Origin: Tritrichomonas foetus
Lineage: Eukaryota > Parabasalia > Tritrichomonadida > Tritrichomonadidae
DNA length: 44,362 nucleotides
Direction of reading: 5' to 3'
Assembly (NCBI GenBank): GCA_001839685.1
Contig: MLAK01000384.1
Span: 24,128 to 68,489, forward strand
Shown: positions 27,529 through 36,777 of the stretch, piece after piece
Numbering within the stretch: the stretch's first letter is position 1
Layout of the letters: each line of letters opens with the position of its first letter
Made by a program: the position numbers and the translations under genes
The notes under the pieces: generated by a model
Database searches by the model: none
What the model was told of the DNA's origin: nothing
What the model saw: only the letters and a program-made list of their open reading frames with translations

Positions 27529-30072
27529 ATGGAATCTCGTCTTCTCGCTCTTTCGAAGGCAACAGAAAATGAAATATTACATAAAGCTATTCTTCACTCA
27601 TTGATAACCGAAGTAGAAAACAACGACCAGCTTCAAGCCAAAATCGGAGAAGTTATTCCATTTTTAAGCAGCAGCGATCGATTAATCAGACAACAAGCGA
27701 TTGTAGTTCTCGAGTTTTTCAATTCGCAATTCCACATTCCGATATTCCAACAGACTATTGCTGAGATGGCGACAGTCAAATTAACAGATTCCGCATGCCT
27801 TGAAACAGCCTGCAAAATTATCGTCCAGAATATCAAGTTTATCGAGAAAAGCAAAATAAGCTCAATTTTGACAACTCTCCTTTCAGTCGATCTTCGTGCA
27901 AATTTATATGCGCAAAGAATCTCAGCTTACAAACTTTTTGAGTTACTGATATCATTGAAGCCAGAAATGGAAGTTCCTTCTATTGTTGATTCATTCAAGC
28001 AGTTTTGTGGCTATGAGCAGGATCCAAGGTGCCTCACTGTAATCTTTGATTTTTTCCCCAAATTTGCAGCTCAAGTAGTCAAGAAACTTGACAAGCGTCA
28101 GAAAAATGATCTCTTTGATGTTCTTGGCGTTTTTTATCCAATCACCCAAAAGCAGGAACTTGCGCATGAGTTATCAAAATCACTTGTTGCACTTCCGGAT
28201 TTCGCCGATGATTTAGCTGCACTTGTTTCAATTAAACTAAGGAATACATTGGCAGACACCCGGTCCCCGGTTTTCGTATCACTTCCGATTCTTCTTGTTC
28301 ATAAAACCAGCAGCGAGCAAGTAGCTTCTGTAGTTTCCCACTTTATTAAAGCTCTTACAGCCCATTTTGAAAGTGGCTCACAATCTGTGGATGAAAATGT
28401 TGCAAATGAAGCAGTCGAAGCTATAACAAATTTCGTGAAAATTAATGAAGATTGTCACTCGCTAATTTCACAAATTGCAATAAGCGAATGGATTCCAGAA
28501 ATTATTCACAGCAAGAATGCTGTTGCTATTCGCGCATTTTCAATCGTTTCTTGGTATGTCGATAAAATTACACATTTTTCAAAGAGCGCATTAATCCCAC
28601 TTGCAACAACTGCACAAGAATCTCTTGAAAACAATGATCATTCTCGCCTTCAGAGTATTTTGGCATCAATGATCGAGTTTTTAAAGGTTCAAGACAAACT
28701 CGTTGAAAATGATGATGCTCCGATTGAAAAAATTGATAAAGATCTCGAACTTTTCTTAAACTTAGCAATAACTTCAGTCTCTATCGATAATAGAAACTTA
28801 CAAGTTACATCAGTTGTATTCATTCGTGAATATATTCTTCATTATACAATGCCAGTGAACAACGATTTGATTCCTTCATTATTAAATGTCATATCGTTTG
28901 AGCCATTCGTCTCACAATGCTTGAATGCTTTATCACACCAACCACAATACACCGAATTATTAAATACTCAATTTATGACACCTTTCATTGAAGCTATCCT
29001 ATCGAAATCCACTTTTCATGATATAAAAACTTGTGATGGTGTTATTGAGTTTGCTGTAAAATTGACCACTTCATCAAAATTTGCAGGCCAACTATTTGAA
29101 GCAATGGCAAAAGCTGGCGATTATAAAGATTTAACTAAATCGATTCTTTCTCTCAAATCACTTGATGATAAAGTTGCTAAAAATTTATTTGAAACTTTAC
29201 TCAAAGTCGAAAATATTGAAAACCTGATTCTAGCAATAGCTGTAAGAGCAAATGATTCAGTTATTTCCGAAATTTTGAATGTTAACATGACAAATTCTGA
29301 TTTATTAAGTAATTCAAAGTTCGAAGAGCTTATTTTTTCAGCAGCGAATCCTGCAGCAATTCCTAAAAATTACGAACTTAAAAGTGATACATTAAAGTTA
29401 CTTTTCTCTGCAAAATTTGAAGAATTTCCAGAGAATTTTGAACCTCATCGTATAGCTATGGCATTAAGGAATCAATTTACGCCTTCTTTTGAAGCTTCTG
29501 ATATTCCAAAACTATTAGAATTTGAAAATCAATTTGATTCTGCAATTGGTACAGTTTTTGATAAATTTGAATTAATTAAAGCTAAGTTTATTTACACAAA
29601 TGAATATAAGCAAACACTTTGGGATCAATGGCATTCAAGATTATCTTCTACACCTGAATATCTTCTTAAACTTTGTCTTCTTTGTCCACCTGATTATTTT
29701 GTCAAAGACATTAAAAATGCAATTCCAATGCTTCCAAGTTTCATGAAGTGTGACATGAAAGGAAGCTTGGATCTTCTTATTTTCACTGTAATGAACTTAA
29801 GTGACTCAACTACACCTATTTTTGCACTTCAACTAGATGCAATTATTGCACAACTATTAACAGCACTTGATTCGAATGATCCACATGTAAGAATCGATAC
29901 TTGCAGAATTTTGAATTTACTTCCACTTGCCGCATCAATTCAAGATTTACTGAGACACAAATCTGAAATTCTAAGGAAGTTAAGAAAAGTTCTTGATGAT
30001 CCAAAAAGAGATATTAGACAGATAGCTGCCCAAGCAAACTGCTTGTGGGTAAAACTATCTGATGATAAATAA
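27529..30072 (+). CDS. MMS19: MMS19-like HEAT-repeat protein (cytosolic Fe-S assembly targeting)
   Basis: An 847-residue all-helical protein. Two segments recall MMS19 signatures: YEQDPRCL (162-169) and LFDVLGVFYPI (195-205), matching the LFDVxxxYFPI pattern. The C-terminal LRKVLDDPKRDIRQIAAQAN corresponds to the conserved last HEAT repeat (KxLDDxKRxVRxxA). MMS19 is part of the CIA targeting complex that hands Fe-S clusters to DNA repair and replication proteins. The frame is open from a TTG at 27487, but the ATG at 27529 begins the helical family-like region and is preferred. At 847 residues it is somewhat shorter than animal and yeast MMS19 (about 1000). No signal peptide or membrane span. 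A different HEAT protein is possible if the signatures are coincidental, but three in the right order make that unlikely. Confidence 0.8.
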   Translation: MESRLLALSKATENEILHKAILHSLITEVENNDQLQAKIGEVIPFLSSSDRLIRQQAIVVLEFFNSQFHIPIFQQTIAEMATVKLTDSACLETACKIIVQNIKFIEKSKISSILTTLLSVDLRANLYAQRISAYKLFELLISLKPEMEVPSIVDSFKQFCGYEQDPRCLTVIFDFFPKFAAQVVKKLDKRQKNDLFDVLGVFYPITQKQELAHELSKSLVALPDFADDLAALVSIKLRNTLADTRSPVFVSLPILLVHKTSSEQVASVVSHFIKALTAHFESGSQSVDENVANEAVEAITNFVKINEDCHSLISQIAISEWIPEIIHSKNAVAIRAFSIVSWYVDKITHFSKSALIPLATTAQESLENNDHSRLQSILASMIEFLKVQDKLVENDDAPIEKIDKDLELFLNLAITSVSIDNRNLQVTSVVFIREYILHYTMPVNNDLIPSLLNVISFEPFVSQCLNALSHQPQYTELLNTQFMTPFIEAILSKSTFHDIKTCDGVIEFAVKLTTSSKFAGQLFEAMAKAGDYKDLTKSILSLKSLDDKVAKNLFETLLKVENIENLILAIAVRANDSVISEILNVNMTNSDLLSNSKFEELIFSAANPAAIPKNYELKSDTLKLLFSAKFEEFPENFEPHRIAMALRNQFTPSFEASDIPKLLEFENQFDSAIGTVFDKFELIKAKFIYTNEYKQTLWDQWHSRLSSTPEYLLKLCLLCPPDYFVKDIKNAIPMLPSFMKCDMKGSLDLLIFTVMNLSDSTTPIFALQLDAIIAQLLTALDSNDPHVRIDTCRILNLLPLAASIQDLLRHKSEILRKLRKVLDDPKRDIRQIAAQANCLWVKLSDDK

Positions 30073-31053
30073 TTAATTATATTTGTACAATAAAAAATCT
30101 CTTATAAATAACCATTGAAAATATATTTTACTGTATAATCGTTATTCAATCATTGTTAAATCGCATACATTGGTATATTTATTGCACGAGATATCTTGTA
30201 AAATTATTTTGATGAGTCTGTTCATAGATTGAATGGATGATGAAATAGCTTATTGAAAGAATACTAGATAAGGTCTTCATATACTTTAAGAAATATGAAG
30301 ATTTGGTAGAAATAGTTTATTTCTTAAATCTGAAATATAACTTTCCATTGTTTATTTCATAAAATAATGGATTAGTATAATAGTTTTAATAAGTAATTGG
30401 CTACCTTTGTTTTAAGATTATGAAATGTTTGAAAATATTCCAAATTTGATTTGAATCAGTTTTATATAAATAATAAACCTTTAAGTAGCATTGAAGTTAC
30501 TGTATTTAAACAGATTCTAAAAATGCATGATTTCAAAGCATTTACTGTTGAATAATAAAATGAAATATCAGAAAGATAGAATCACATTGGATGAAAATGC
30601 ACAATAATAAAAATCACATGAATATTAGAAATATTAAATATATTATCTATATTTCCTCAAAATATTGATATGATTTCATCTCATTAATCATTATACTTTT
30701 TTCACCCTCTCGAAAGATGATTTATTGAGTTCTATTTAATGTATACATAAAAAATTATTCATTGATTGTTAGCTGATACGATAAAATTCATCTTATCAAG
30801 CCTATACACGCATGAAAGAAAATCATTCATTTTTGAGACTCATAAAATGCGATACTATTTCAATGATATCATAGAAATTTGAAAAGTTTATCTCGACATT
30901 ATTTTATTGAATATATATTATTCATAGAAAAAAAATGTTCGGATATTGAAAATGCCTGAAAAGCTTTGAATTTCCAAATGAAAAGTACAGAAAAAGAAAT
31001 ATCTGATATTGTTAGTGATGATTTTTCATTTCACTTTCTTAGTTTCATTCACA
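30073..31053. other. Long AT-rich spacer
   Basis: About 980 bases between two plus-strand genes, without open frames longer than chance, RNA genes or clear repeats. The initiator-like TCATT at 31045-31049, 4 bases before the next ATG, is the only signal I note. Confidence 0.55.
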
Positions 31054-31602
31054 ATGTCAGTTCTTGAATTGTTAAACAATCGCTACACAATCAGGAATTA
31101 TGATCCAAAATATGTCATTCCAAAAGATGTTCTTCAAAAGATTATTGAATGTGCCAGAATTGCACCAACTGCATTTACGATTCAAGATGTTGATTTCCTT
31201 GTATGCACAAATCGTGCAAAAAATCAAACAGCATGTGATGAACAGTTGAAATATTTTCCTCCTGAAGTTGCTTCAAACATCAGCAGTCGAAAAGAAAAGT
31301 TCGGTGTTTCAAATGTTATGACGTGTGATGCATCCGCTGAAATCATTCTCTATCATAATGAGCGTGGTCATACAAAAAATACACCCATTCATGCAGGTCT
31401 TGCTGCTATGTCAATTTGTGCATGTGCACGTGAATTTGGCCTTGAAACAATGTGCCATCTGCTGATGTGCGGTCCAGGCGCCGAAAAAGTGTATGGAATC
31501 CCAGAAGGTTCATCAATCCTTGCTGTCGCTATTGGCCGTGCACTTCCAAATGCTCATAAAAGTGAACGTAAGCATAACAACAATGTCACTTACATAGAAT
31601 GA
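31054..31602 (+). CDS. Nitroreductase-family flavoprotein
   Basis: 182 residues with the fold order of FMN-dependent nitroreductases: LLNNRYTIRNYDPKYVIP near the start (the RxSxRxF/YxP phosphate-binding element), ECARIAPTAFTIQDVDF (the APSxxNxQPW-type segment), a central helix GLAAMSICACAREFGLET and a final AVAIGRALP. It probably reduces nitro compounds or quinones with NAD(P)H. The open frame reaches back to 31009, but the ATG at 31054 is chosen because an initiator-like TCATT precedes it and similarity starts there. Cysteine-rich (eight Cys). Related T. vaginalis proteins are studied for metronidazole metabolism. Natural substrate unknown. Confidence 0.9.
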   Translation: MSVLELLNNRYTIRNYDPKYVIPKDVLQKIIECARIAPTAFTIQDVDFLVCTNRAKNQTACDEQLKYFPPEVASNISSRKEKFGVSNVMTCDASAEIILYHNERGHTKNTPIHAGLAAMSICACAREFGLETMCHLLMCGPGAEKVYGIPEGSSILAVAIGRALPNAHKSERKHNNNVTYIE

Positions 31603-31984
31603 ATGAAAAATCATTAATCAAATAAATCATTCTCTTCAAAATCAATAAAAATTGATTTTTCACTTTGAAATATTCATTTTTCTACTTTTTTATTCCTAAA
31701 AGCATTCTTATTATTTGTGATAATCTCTTATTCATCACAAATCAGATTAGAGTGAAATTATCTCTTATTCATACAAATTTCATTCAAGTAAAGAGGATTT
31801 ATTCTTCTTTGATTTATTCGTCAATTATGTTTATGAGTTTCCGCAAAGTTTGGAAGTGCTGTATAAAACCAGAAAAACAAAAGATAAAAGAATGAATAGA
31901 TAGTTGCATTATAAGAAATGGTTATATTTTAAACATAAGAAATGGTTATATATATTTGACAATACATGTGGTTACAATAAATAC
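31603..31984. other. Spacer upstream of the EGF/TIG-like gene
   Basis: 382 bases. Holds the 24-base tandem repeat listed separately at 31911-31951. A plus-strand open frame at 31665-31895 has no family features and is probably chance. Confidence 0.5.
31911..31951. repeat. Tandem repeat, two copies, period 24
   Basis: ATAAGAAATGGTTATAT occurs at 31911-31927 and 31935-31951. It lies 34-74 bases before the ATG at 31985, in the likely promoter, and each copy contains an ATG (AAATGG) in a short frame. Confidence 0.55.
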
Positions 31985-32719
31985 ATGTTTCTTCTTTTTG
32001 TCGTTCCTCTTCTCGCTGGCAATATCCGCTATCGAGACCAGACGTACGAGCTTGACGAAGATGAAGTGTTCCACGATTTTGAATACGATAAGCCAAAAAA
32101 CAAAAAAGTAAAATGCAAATTTCCAAATACAACGCGAGATAAATCAGAAAACAAGTGCGTATGCGTAGACGATTACATAGGCGATCCGAATTCTCCTGAA
32201 GGATGTTTCAAATGTCCGAATGGTTGTAATGAGAGATCAATTTGTATCTTTCCAGGAAAGTGTGTTTGTTCTTATGGCTACATTTTAGACGACGATAACA
32301 ATGAAAATTTTGAATGTATTGAACCAAATGCCAAAATTTTGTCAGTCACTTTTTCTGAGAAAATTAGAAATCATGCACAAATTGTGTATGAAACTAATCC
32401 TGATTTTGAACCTTCTTTTGCACTATGTAAATATAACGGTGTGGTTGTTACTGCAATGCTAGAAAAAAACAATTCAATTTTATGTGATTTATCACATATT
32501 CCAAAATCACAAAATTTGGTGATTGAAATGTCTTTCAATGGAAAAGAATGGAGTAATTCATACCAATTCAAATATGATAGAATAGAAAATGATAAAATTG
32601 AAGTTTCACAACAAAATATAACCGATGATAAACATCAGACCAAATTAGTTCTGAATAATTACCAAGTTATTATTTTTTCCATTGGAGTTGCAATTATATC
32701 GGTTATCTGCTCATTTTAA
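31985..32719 (+). CDS. Secreted or surface protein with EGF-like and TIG-like domains
   Basis: A 244-residue protein. MFLLFVVPLLAGN is a signal peptide. Residues about 37-105 are Cys-rich in an EGF-like arrangement (CKFPN, CVCVDDYIGD, GCFKCPNGC, CVCSYGYILDDDN). About 110-200 resembles an IPT/TIG immunoglobulin-like domain (FALCKYNGVVVTAML, ILCDLSHIP, VIEMSFNGKEWSNSYQFKY). A short acidic linker leads to a hydrophobic end VIIFSIGVAIISVICSF with no tail after it. Such an end would anchor the protein, either as a membrane span lacking a cytosolic tail or as a lipid-anchor signal. The frame is open upstream to 31904 from a TTG, but the ATG at 31985 gives the signal peptide. Likely role in adhesion or recognition, by analogy with EGF/TIG surface proteins; partner unknown. 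Confidence 0.75.
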   Translation: MFLLFVVPLLAGNIRYRDQTYELDEDEVFHDFEYDKPKNKKVKCKFPNTTRDKSENKCVCVDDYIGDPNSPEGCFKCPNGCNERSICIFPGKCVCSYGYILDDDNNENFECIEPNAKILSVTFSEKIRNHAQIVYETNPDFEPSFALCKYNGVVVTAMLEKNNSILCDLSHIPKSQNLVIEMSFNGKEWSNSYQFKYDRIENDKIEVSQQNITDDKHQTKLVLNNYQVIIFSIGVAIISVICSF

Positions 32720-33265
32720 AATTCATTTGTTATTAAAAAATCCGAATCTATAGCTATAAAAATATGTTTTTAGAGAATATGGAGAATAGTTTTGTCTAAA
32801 CTTTTCACCGGCTCTAACCTTTCTTTGGCAAGCAATCTAAGTGAAATCATGAAAAAACTTTCCCAACAAGTAAACGGCCAATTAATAATTGAAAAACTCA
32901 AAGAACGCAGATAACATGCCAGCAGACCAAATAATAACTGAAAGATAAAGTTTATTGTCATGACAATTTGTCATTGAAAAAGCAGTAGAAAATTTTTGGA
33001 TAAATAAATCATTGAAAAAGCATGATGTAAATTTCGAAATATCTTGAAAGAAAAAAAAATAGAGCTTATATTTTTTCGTGTAACTATATTATTTATATTT
33101 ATATAAAGAAAAAATTCAATTTTTATGCCAAAATTTATTTTAAATATCAAATTTATGAATAAAAACTCATAAATATTCAAAATTTTGATAAGTATTGAAA
33201 AAGTAAGTTCAATATAACGATCTTGTATTAAATTTTTTTTTCACTTCATTAATTTTATCTGCCTG
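32720..33265. other. Spacer with a strong initiator-like element
   Basis: 546 bases of AT-rich sequence. TCACTTCATTA at 33241-33251, 14 bases before the next ATG, closely matches the extended T. vaginalis initiator consensus. Nothing else is recognised. Confidence 0.5.
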
Positions 33266-33745
33266 ATGATGCCTCCGATCGTTACTAATCCTCATCTTCT
33301 TCCTGTTCCCAACGTTATTCCTATCACTAACGCTATTCCGATCAACAAGAATAATTCTAAACTCGAGAAAAGTCAAAATCGTCAAAATGATATATCACGT
33401 TTAATCCAAATCCATAGAGTCAAGTATGGGCATGGAAAAGAGGCCATGACAATACGCGATGAATTAAAAGGATTTAATCCAAGTACGTCACAAGCAATGA
33501 TGCTCGTAAAGCAAAATTTTGGTACATCGGTGAGATTATCCGAAATCAAGGCTTTACTCAATTCAATCATCGAGCACTTAAAACCAAAAAAAATTTATCT
33601 TCCAAAACTCACAAGAAATGAAAACCGCAGCTATCCTCTATGCATAAAATATATTCAGGACCACATAGAAATTCTTGAACCGTATTTGAAAATGGCGAAG
33701 TTTTGCACTGAAAGAAAAACGGTTATTCCTGTTCATGATTTCTAA
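33266..33745 (+). CDS. Unknown basic protein, 159 residues
   Basis: Starts at the first of two adjacent ATGs at 33266. The N-terminal 30 residues are rich in Pro, Val, Ile and Asn with a repetitive look (VPNVIPITNAIPI). The rest is basic and helical (SRLIQIHRVKYGHGKE, SLNPSTSQ-like segment FNPSTSQAMMLVKQNF, SEIKALLNSIIEHLKPKK) and ends KTVIPVHDF, followed by TAAAA. A nucleic-acid-binding or helix-turn-helix protein is conceivable from the charge and helices, but no motif decides it. The strong upstream initiator (33241-33251) supports that the gene is real. I do not recognise the family. Confidence 0.7.
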   Translation: MMPPIVTNPHLLPVPNVIPITNAIPINKNNSKLEKSQNRQNDISRLIQIHRVKYGHGKEAMTIRDELKGFNPSTSQAMMLVKQNFGTSVRLSEIKALLNSIIEHLKPKKIYLPKLTRNENRSYPLCIKYIQDHIEILEPYLKMAKFCTERKTVIPVHDF

Positions 33746-34400
33746 AAAGCATTATTTATAATTCAGAGTCCCTGACTTCTAAATATTCAAAATTGATACA
33801 AATATGAACTTTTTTTTACGGTTGTACTGCATACGATAGCTCATTTCATTCAATTTTCTGATAAAATCATAGAATTGGAATTTCAGATCCAACTTTTGAA
33901 AAAGTTCTAAATTTTCACAGAAAAAGTTGGTATCGATCATTGCATGATTCACTATATTTTGGTAATAAGATTGCGATTTCACCGAATCTTATCATTTCTT
34001 TTTAAAAGCAAGATATCATATTGATTTTTGCGCTCTATTCAATTCGTGATTTTCCCCTCTTCAATTTTTGATATTTGAATTGCCTCATTGAAACCCTGCT
34101 CTAAACAGGTGTAGTACAACCTTAATAATACTCATAAAAATATATTTAATAGAATTAAAATTGGAAATGATTGAAGAAGCATTAGAATAATATTCAATCA
34201 ACGGAATTTTGTAGATGTATATAATAAGAATTTTTACAATAGGCTTTTCTATCCTTAAAAAATAAATGAATATGAAAACAAAGAATATTTACATTTTTTT
34301 ATTTTATCTCAAAATTAGAATTTTGAGTAAAAAAAGAGGAATCATTAAAAGCACATGAAAAAGAAGGAAGAGAGTAATAAAAGTCATACTTTACCACATC
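33746..34400. other. Spacer between convergent genes
   Basis: 655 bases, very AT-rich, between the 3' ends of the 159-residue gene and the Hsp70-like gene. A minus-strand open frame at 33779-33982 has no family features. No RNA or repeat seen. Confidence 0.5.
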
Positions 34401-36248
34401 TCAGTCATATCGAAATCCAAGGCTAATGCACAGGGACTTGATATCTTTAACTTTTTTCTCAATTTCATTGAGGGTTCCTGCCATAAAGGTTCCATCACCA
34501 AATTCCTGAGCATATTTGTCATACTTTTCGCGGACTTTATAATCAATCCTCATTGATGATGAACCACCTGGATAAATGAGGGCGCGCATTCTGTCAAGAG
34601 CACGTCCGACTTTGACAATAATATCCTCTCTGATCTTTTGTTCGCCAATACGACCAGACATTAGATAATAAATAGAGTAATCTTCATTTGATTCATAGTA
34701 TTGATGGAAAGCGATAGGTGCGCAAACAGTAGCGTTGCACCAGTTGACTCTGGCAACGATTGGGTCTGGTGCGTCTAACTGAACAATTCCGTTTCCTTGG
34801 TCGTTTTCTTGACCTTCAGTTTGACCTTCACCACCTTCGGCTGCTGGGAATAAAGTAGAGATGTTTAAAAGACGATATTGATTTACGATTGTTGGTGAAC
34901 CAACAGGAAGGTGTCTTGGATCAGTTTCGATTTGAATGAACTCTGCTCCGTGACCAGTAAAGTGTGTTGGCTTGCATGTGAAGTGGCGTTGGCAATATTT
35001 CTCGCGTTGTTCACCAACTCTAACGTAATATGAAGCGACTGGTCTTTTTCCGATATATGTATGTGGTTTCTTTAGTCTTCCTTCAATCATCAAAACTGCT
35101 TCAAGTGTACCCTTGACAATTGAATACAATGGATCGAAATCCTTATAAATTGGAAGGGCTGCTGTTGAATTAGTAGCATTAACTACTTGCCCACCTGTTG
35201 CCATTGGTGAGTCATTTGGATCTGCACCTCCAGTATCAACTGTGAATACTTTCTTTTCGTTATAACCTTCGTTATTTCCTGTTTTTTCACTATTCGCATC
35301 TTTCGTTGAATTTGAACGGAATTTTCCAGTGACTGTCTGACGAACAACAGTTTGGACAAAACGATAGGTTGATCCACCGCCAAGCAATTGAACTTCATCA
35401 ATTTCACCACCAATTTCTAATGTTTCGTTCAGAAGATTCCTCAAATCTTGAATAGCATCTGGTGCGAAATAGGCATCTTCTGAATTTTTAAGCATTCTGT
35501 CAGCTTGTGAAAGTGGCAGACGAATAGATTTTGCTAAAGCACGCGCAAAGGCATTTCCGCTGCATTTGTCAGACCAAAGAGTAACTGAACAATCAGCATA
35601 GGTGGCATGACCGTCCCATGAAAAATTGACAAGGTGTGTTTCGACATATGATGCACCAAAATCTATGAATAAAACCGTTCGATTTTGTTTCTTGTATTTT
35701 TCTAAGTAGTTGTTTGCATATAAAATTGAAATGGCTGTTAATGTATCGAAATGATGTTTAACGGGGATATGGAGGTGCGAAAGTGGCTCCAAAATCTTGC
35801 GGCGCATCTCTGGAGTGAAGAAAGTCGGGAAAGTGATGGCGAGTCCTTTTGGCGCGGGATCAGGAATTTGCTTGATTATATCGAAGAAATACAAATTCAA
35901 AAGCGTGGTTTGGTTTAAAACTGTGGCTGTTCGGTATTCGGGGGTATCTCTGACGACGCTGTTCAATAAAAATTCAGAGCCACTTTTTGGTATACGATGA
36001 ACCATTGGAAGGGCTTTGTGACCGGTTACGATGGATGCTTGACCTGAAGTTTGAGGCGTGAGTGGATCGACTGAATTTCTCGGCGTTTTGATTGAGATAC
36101 AGCCTGGATGAATATCGTGTGTTCCGAGTTTGGTAATTTTGTAATTTGAGCCATCTAAATCGGTGGTGGCAAGCTTTAAATACTTGGCACCGAAATCAAT
36201 GCCAAGAAAGACTTCGGACGCGCAAAATATCGAAAAAAGGAAAAGCAT
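34401..36248 (-). CDS. Divergent Hsp70 of the secretory pathway (GRP170/Lhs1-like)
   Basis: A 615-residue protein from the ATG at 36246-36248; a longer reading would need the TTG at 36254. A signal peptide (MLFLFSIFCASEVF) leads into VFLGIDFGAKYLKLATT, the first phosphate loop, with DLGTT changed to DFGAK. The second phosphate loop is FIDFGASYVETHLV and the adenosine motif VQLLGGGSTYRFVQTVV. These recall Hsp110/GRP170-type chaperones rather than canonical Hsp70. The distance between the last two motifs is about 90-100 residues instead of roughly 145, so part of the nucleotide-binding domain seems missing. A Ser/Asn/Gly-rich linker and a short substrate-binding-like part follow. It ends SLGFRYD without a KDEL-type signal. 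Probably an ER nucleotide-exchange or holdase chaperone; ATPase activity is doubtful. Confidence 0.8.
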   Translation of the reverse strand: MLFLFSIFCASEVFLGIDFGAKYLKLATTDLDGSNYKITKLGTHDIHPGCISIKTPRNSVDPLTPQTSGQASIVTGHKALPMVHRIPKSGSEFLLNSVVRDTPEYRTATVLNQTTLLNLYFFDIIKQIPDPAPKGLAITFPTFFTPEMRRKILEPLSHLHIPVKHHFDTLTAISILYANNYLEKYKKQNRTVLFIDFGASYVETHLVNFSWDGHATYADCSVTLWSDKCSGNAFARALAKSIRLPLSQADRMLKNSEDAYFAPDAIQDLRNLLNETLEIGGEIDEVQLLGGGSTYRFVQTVVRQTVTGKFRSNSTKDANSEKTGNNEGYNEKKVFTVDTGGADPNDSPMATGGQVVNATNSTAALPIYKDFDPLYSIVKGTLEAVLMIEGRLKKPHTYIGKRPVASYYVRVGEQREKYCQRHFTCKPTHFTGHGAEFIQIETDPRHLPVGSPTIVNQYRLLNISTLFPAAEGGEGQTEGQENDQGNGIVQLDAPDPIVARVNWCNATVCAPIAFHQYYESNEDYSIYYLMSGRIGEQKIREDIIVKVGRALDRMRALIYPGGSSSMRIDYKVREKYDKYAQEFGDGTFMAGTLNEIEKKVKDIKSLCISLGFRYD

Positions 36249-36295
36249 TTTCAAAATTGTTCACTTTTTCAAAGCATTATTTCAAAATTGTTCAC
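36242..36295. repeat. Tandem duplication across the Hsp70-like start codon
   Basis: AAAGCATT..TTCAAAATTGTTCAC occurs at 36242-36264 and again, with two extra bases, at 36271-36295. On the coding (minus) strand the first copy contains the gene's ATG and the upstream copy contains a second ATG (36275-36277) that opens only ATG CTT TGA. The duplication therefore places a two-codon upstream ORF in the leader if transcription begins further upstream. Confidence 0.6.
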
Positions 36296-36777
36296 ATTTG
36301 GTGGTAAAAAGATTAAAAAATTGTGATATTAATTGTCCTGATGATGCTTTTTTTCAATGTATATGTGATATGACCAAACATATTTCGAAATGGAAGGAGT
36401 TTTCAATATGTCATTTTTTGAAACTTTCTGATCAATGAATCGATTGTGATATAATGAATCAAAATTACTTTTGCTATTTTGCACCTATTTATATTTCGGA
36501 TAATATTTCAAACGAAATTCGAGACAGCATTTCATGTAGGTTGAAAAGAAATCCAAAAATATCAAAATAAGAAAAAGAAAATATATATTCATAACATTTA
36601 TAAAAACAATAAATAAAATCTATCTTTACAATGTATAAACTAAATACGCATTGTAAGAAAGAGACCTATTTCGCTCATAAAATTCATCTTCAAATATTTT
36701 TCCTAATATCTAGTCACAAAACATTTTAAATTAAAACAAAAAAAAAAAAATAAGAATCCAAAAGTTATGTGTCAGAA
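36296..36777. other. Spacer upstream of the Hsp70-like gene
   Basis: 482 bases between the Hsp70-like gene and the 3' end of the coiled-coil gene, both on the minus strand. AT-rich with an A run at about 36739-36751. No further gene or RNA recognised. Confidence 0.5.

Noticed and set aside
33779..33982. Minus-strand 67-codon frame between convergent genes
   Set aside because: Phe/Ile/Lys/Asn-rich chance composition, and no upstream element or family pattern.
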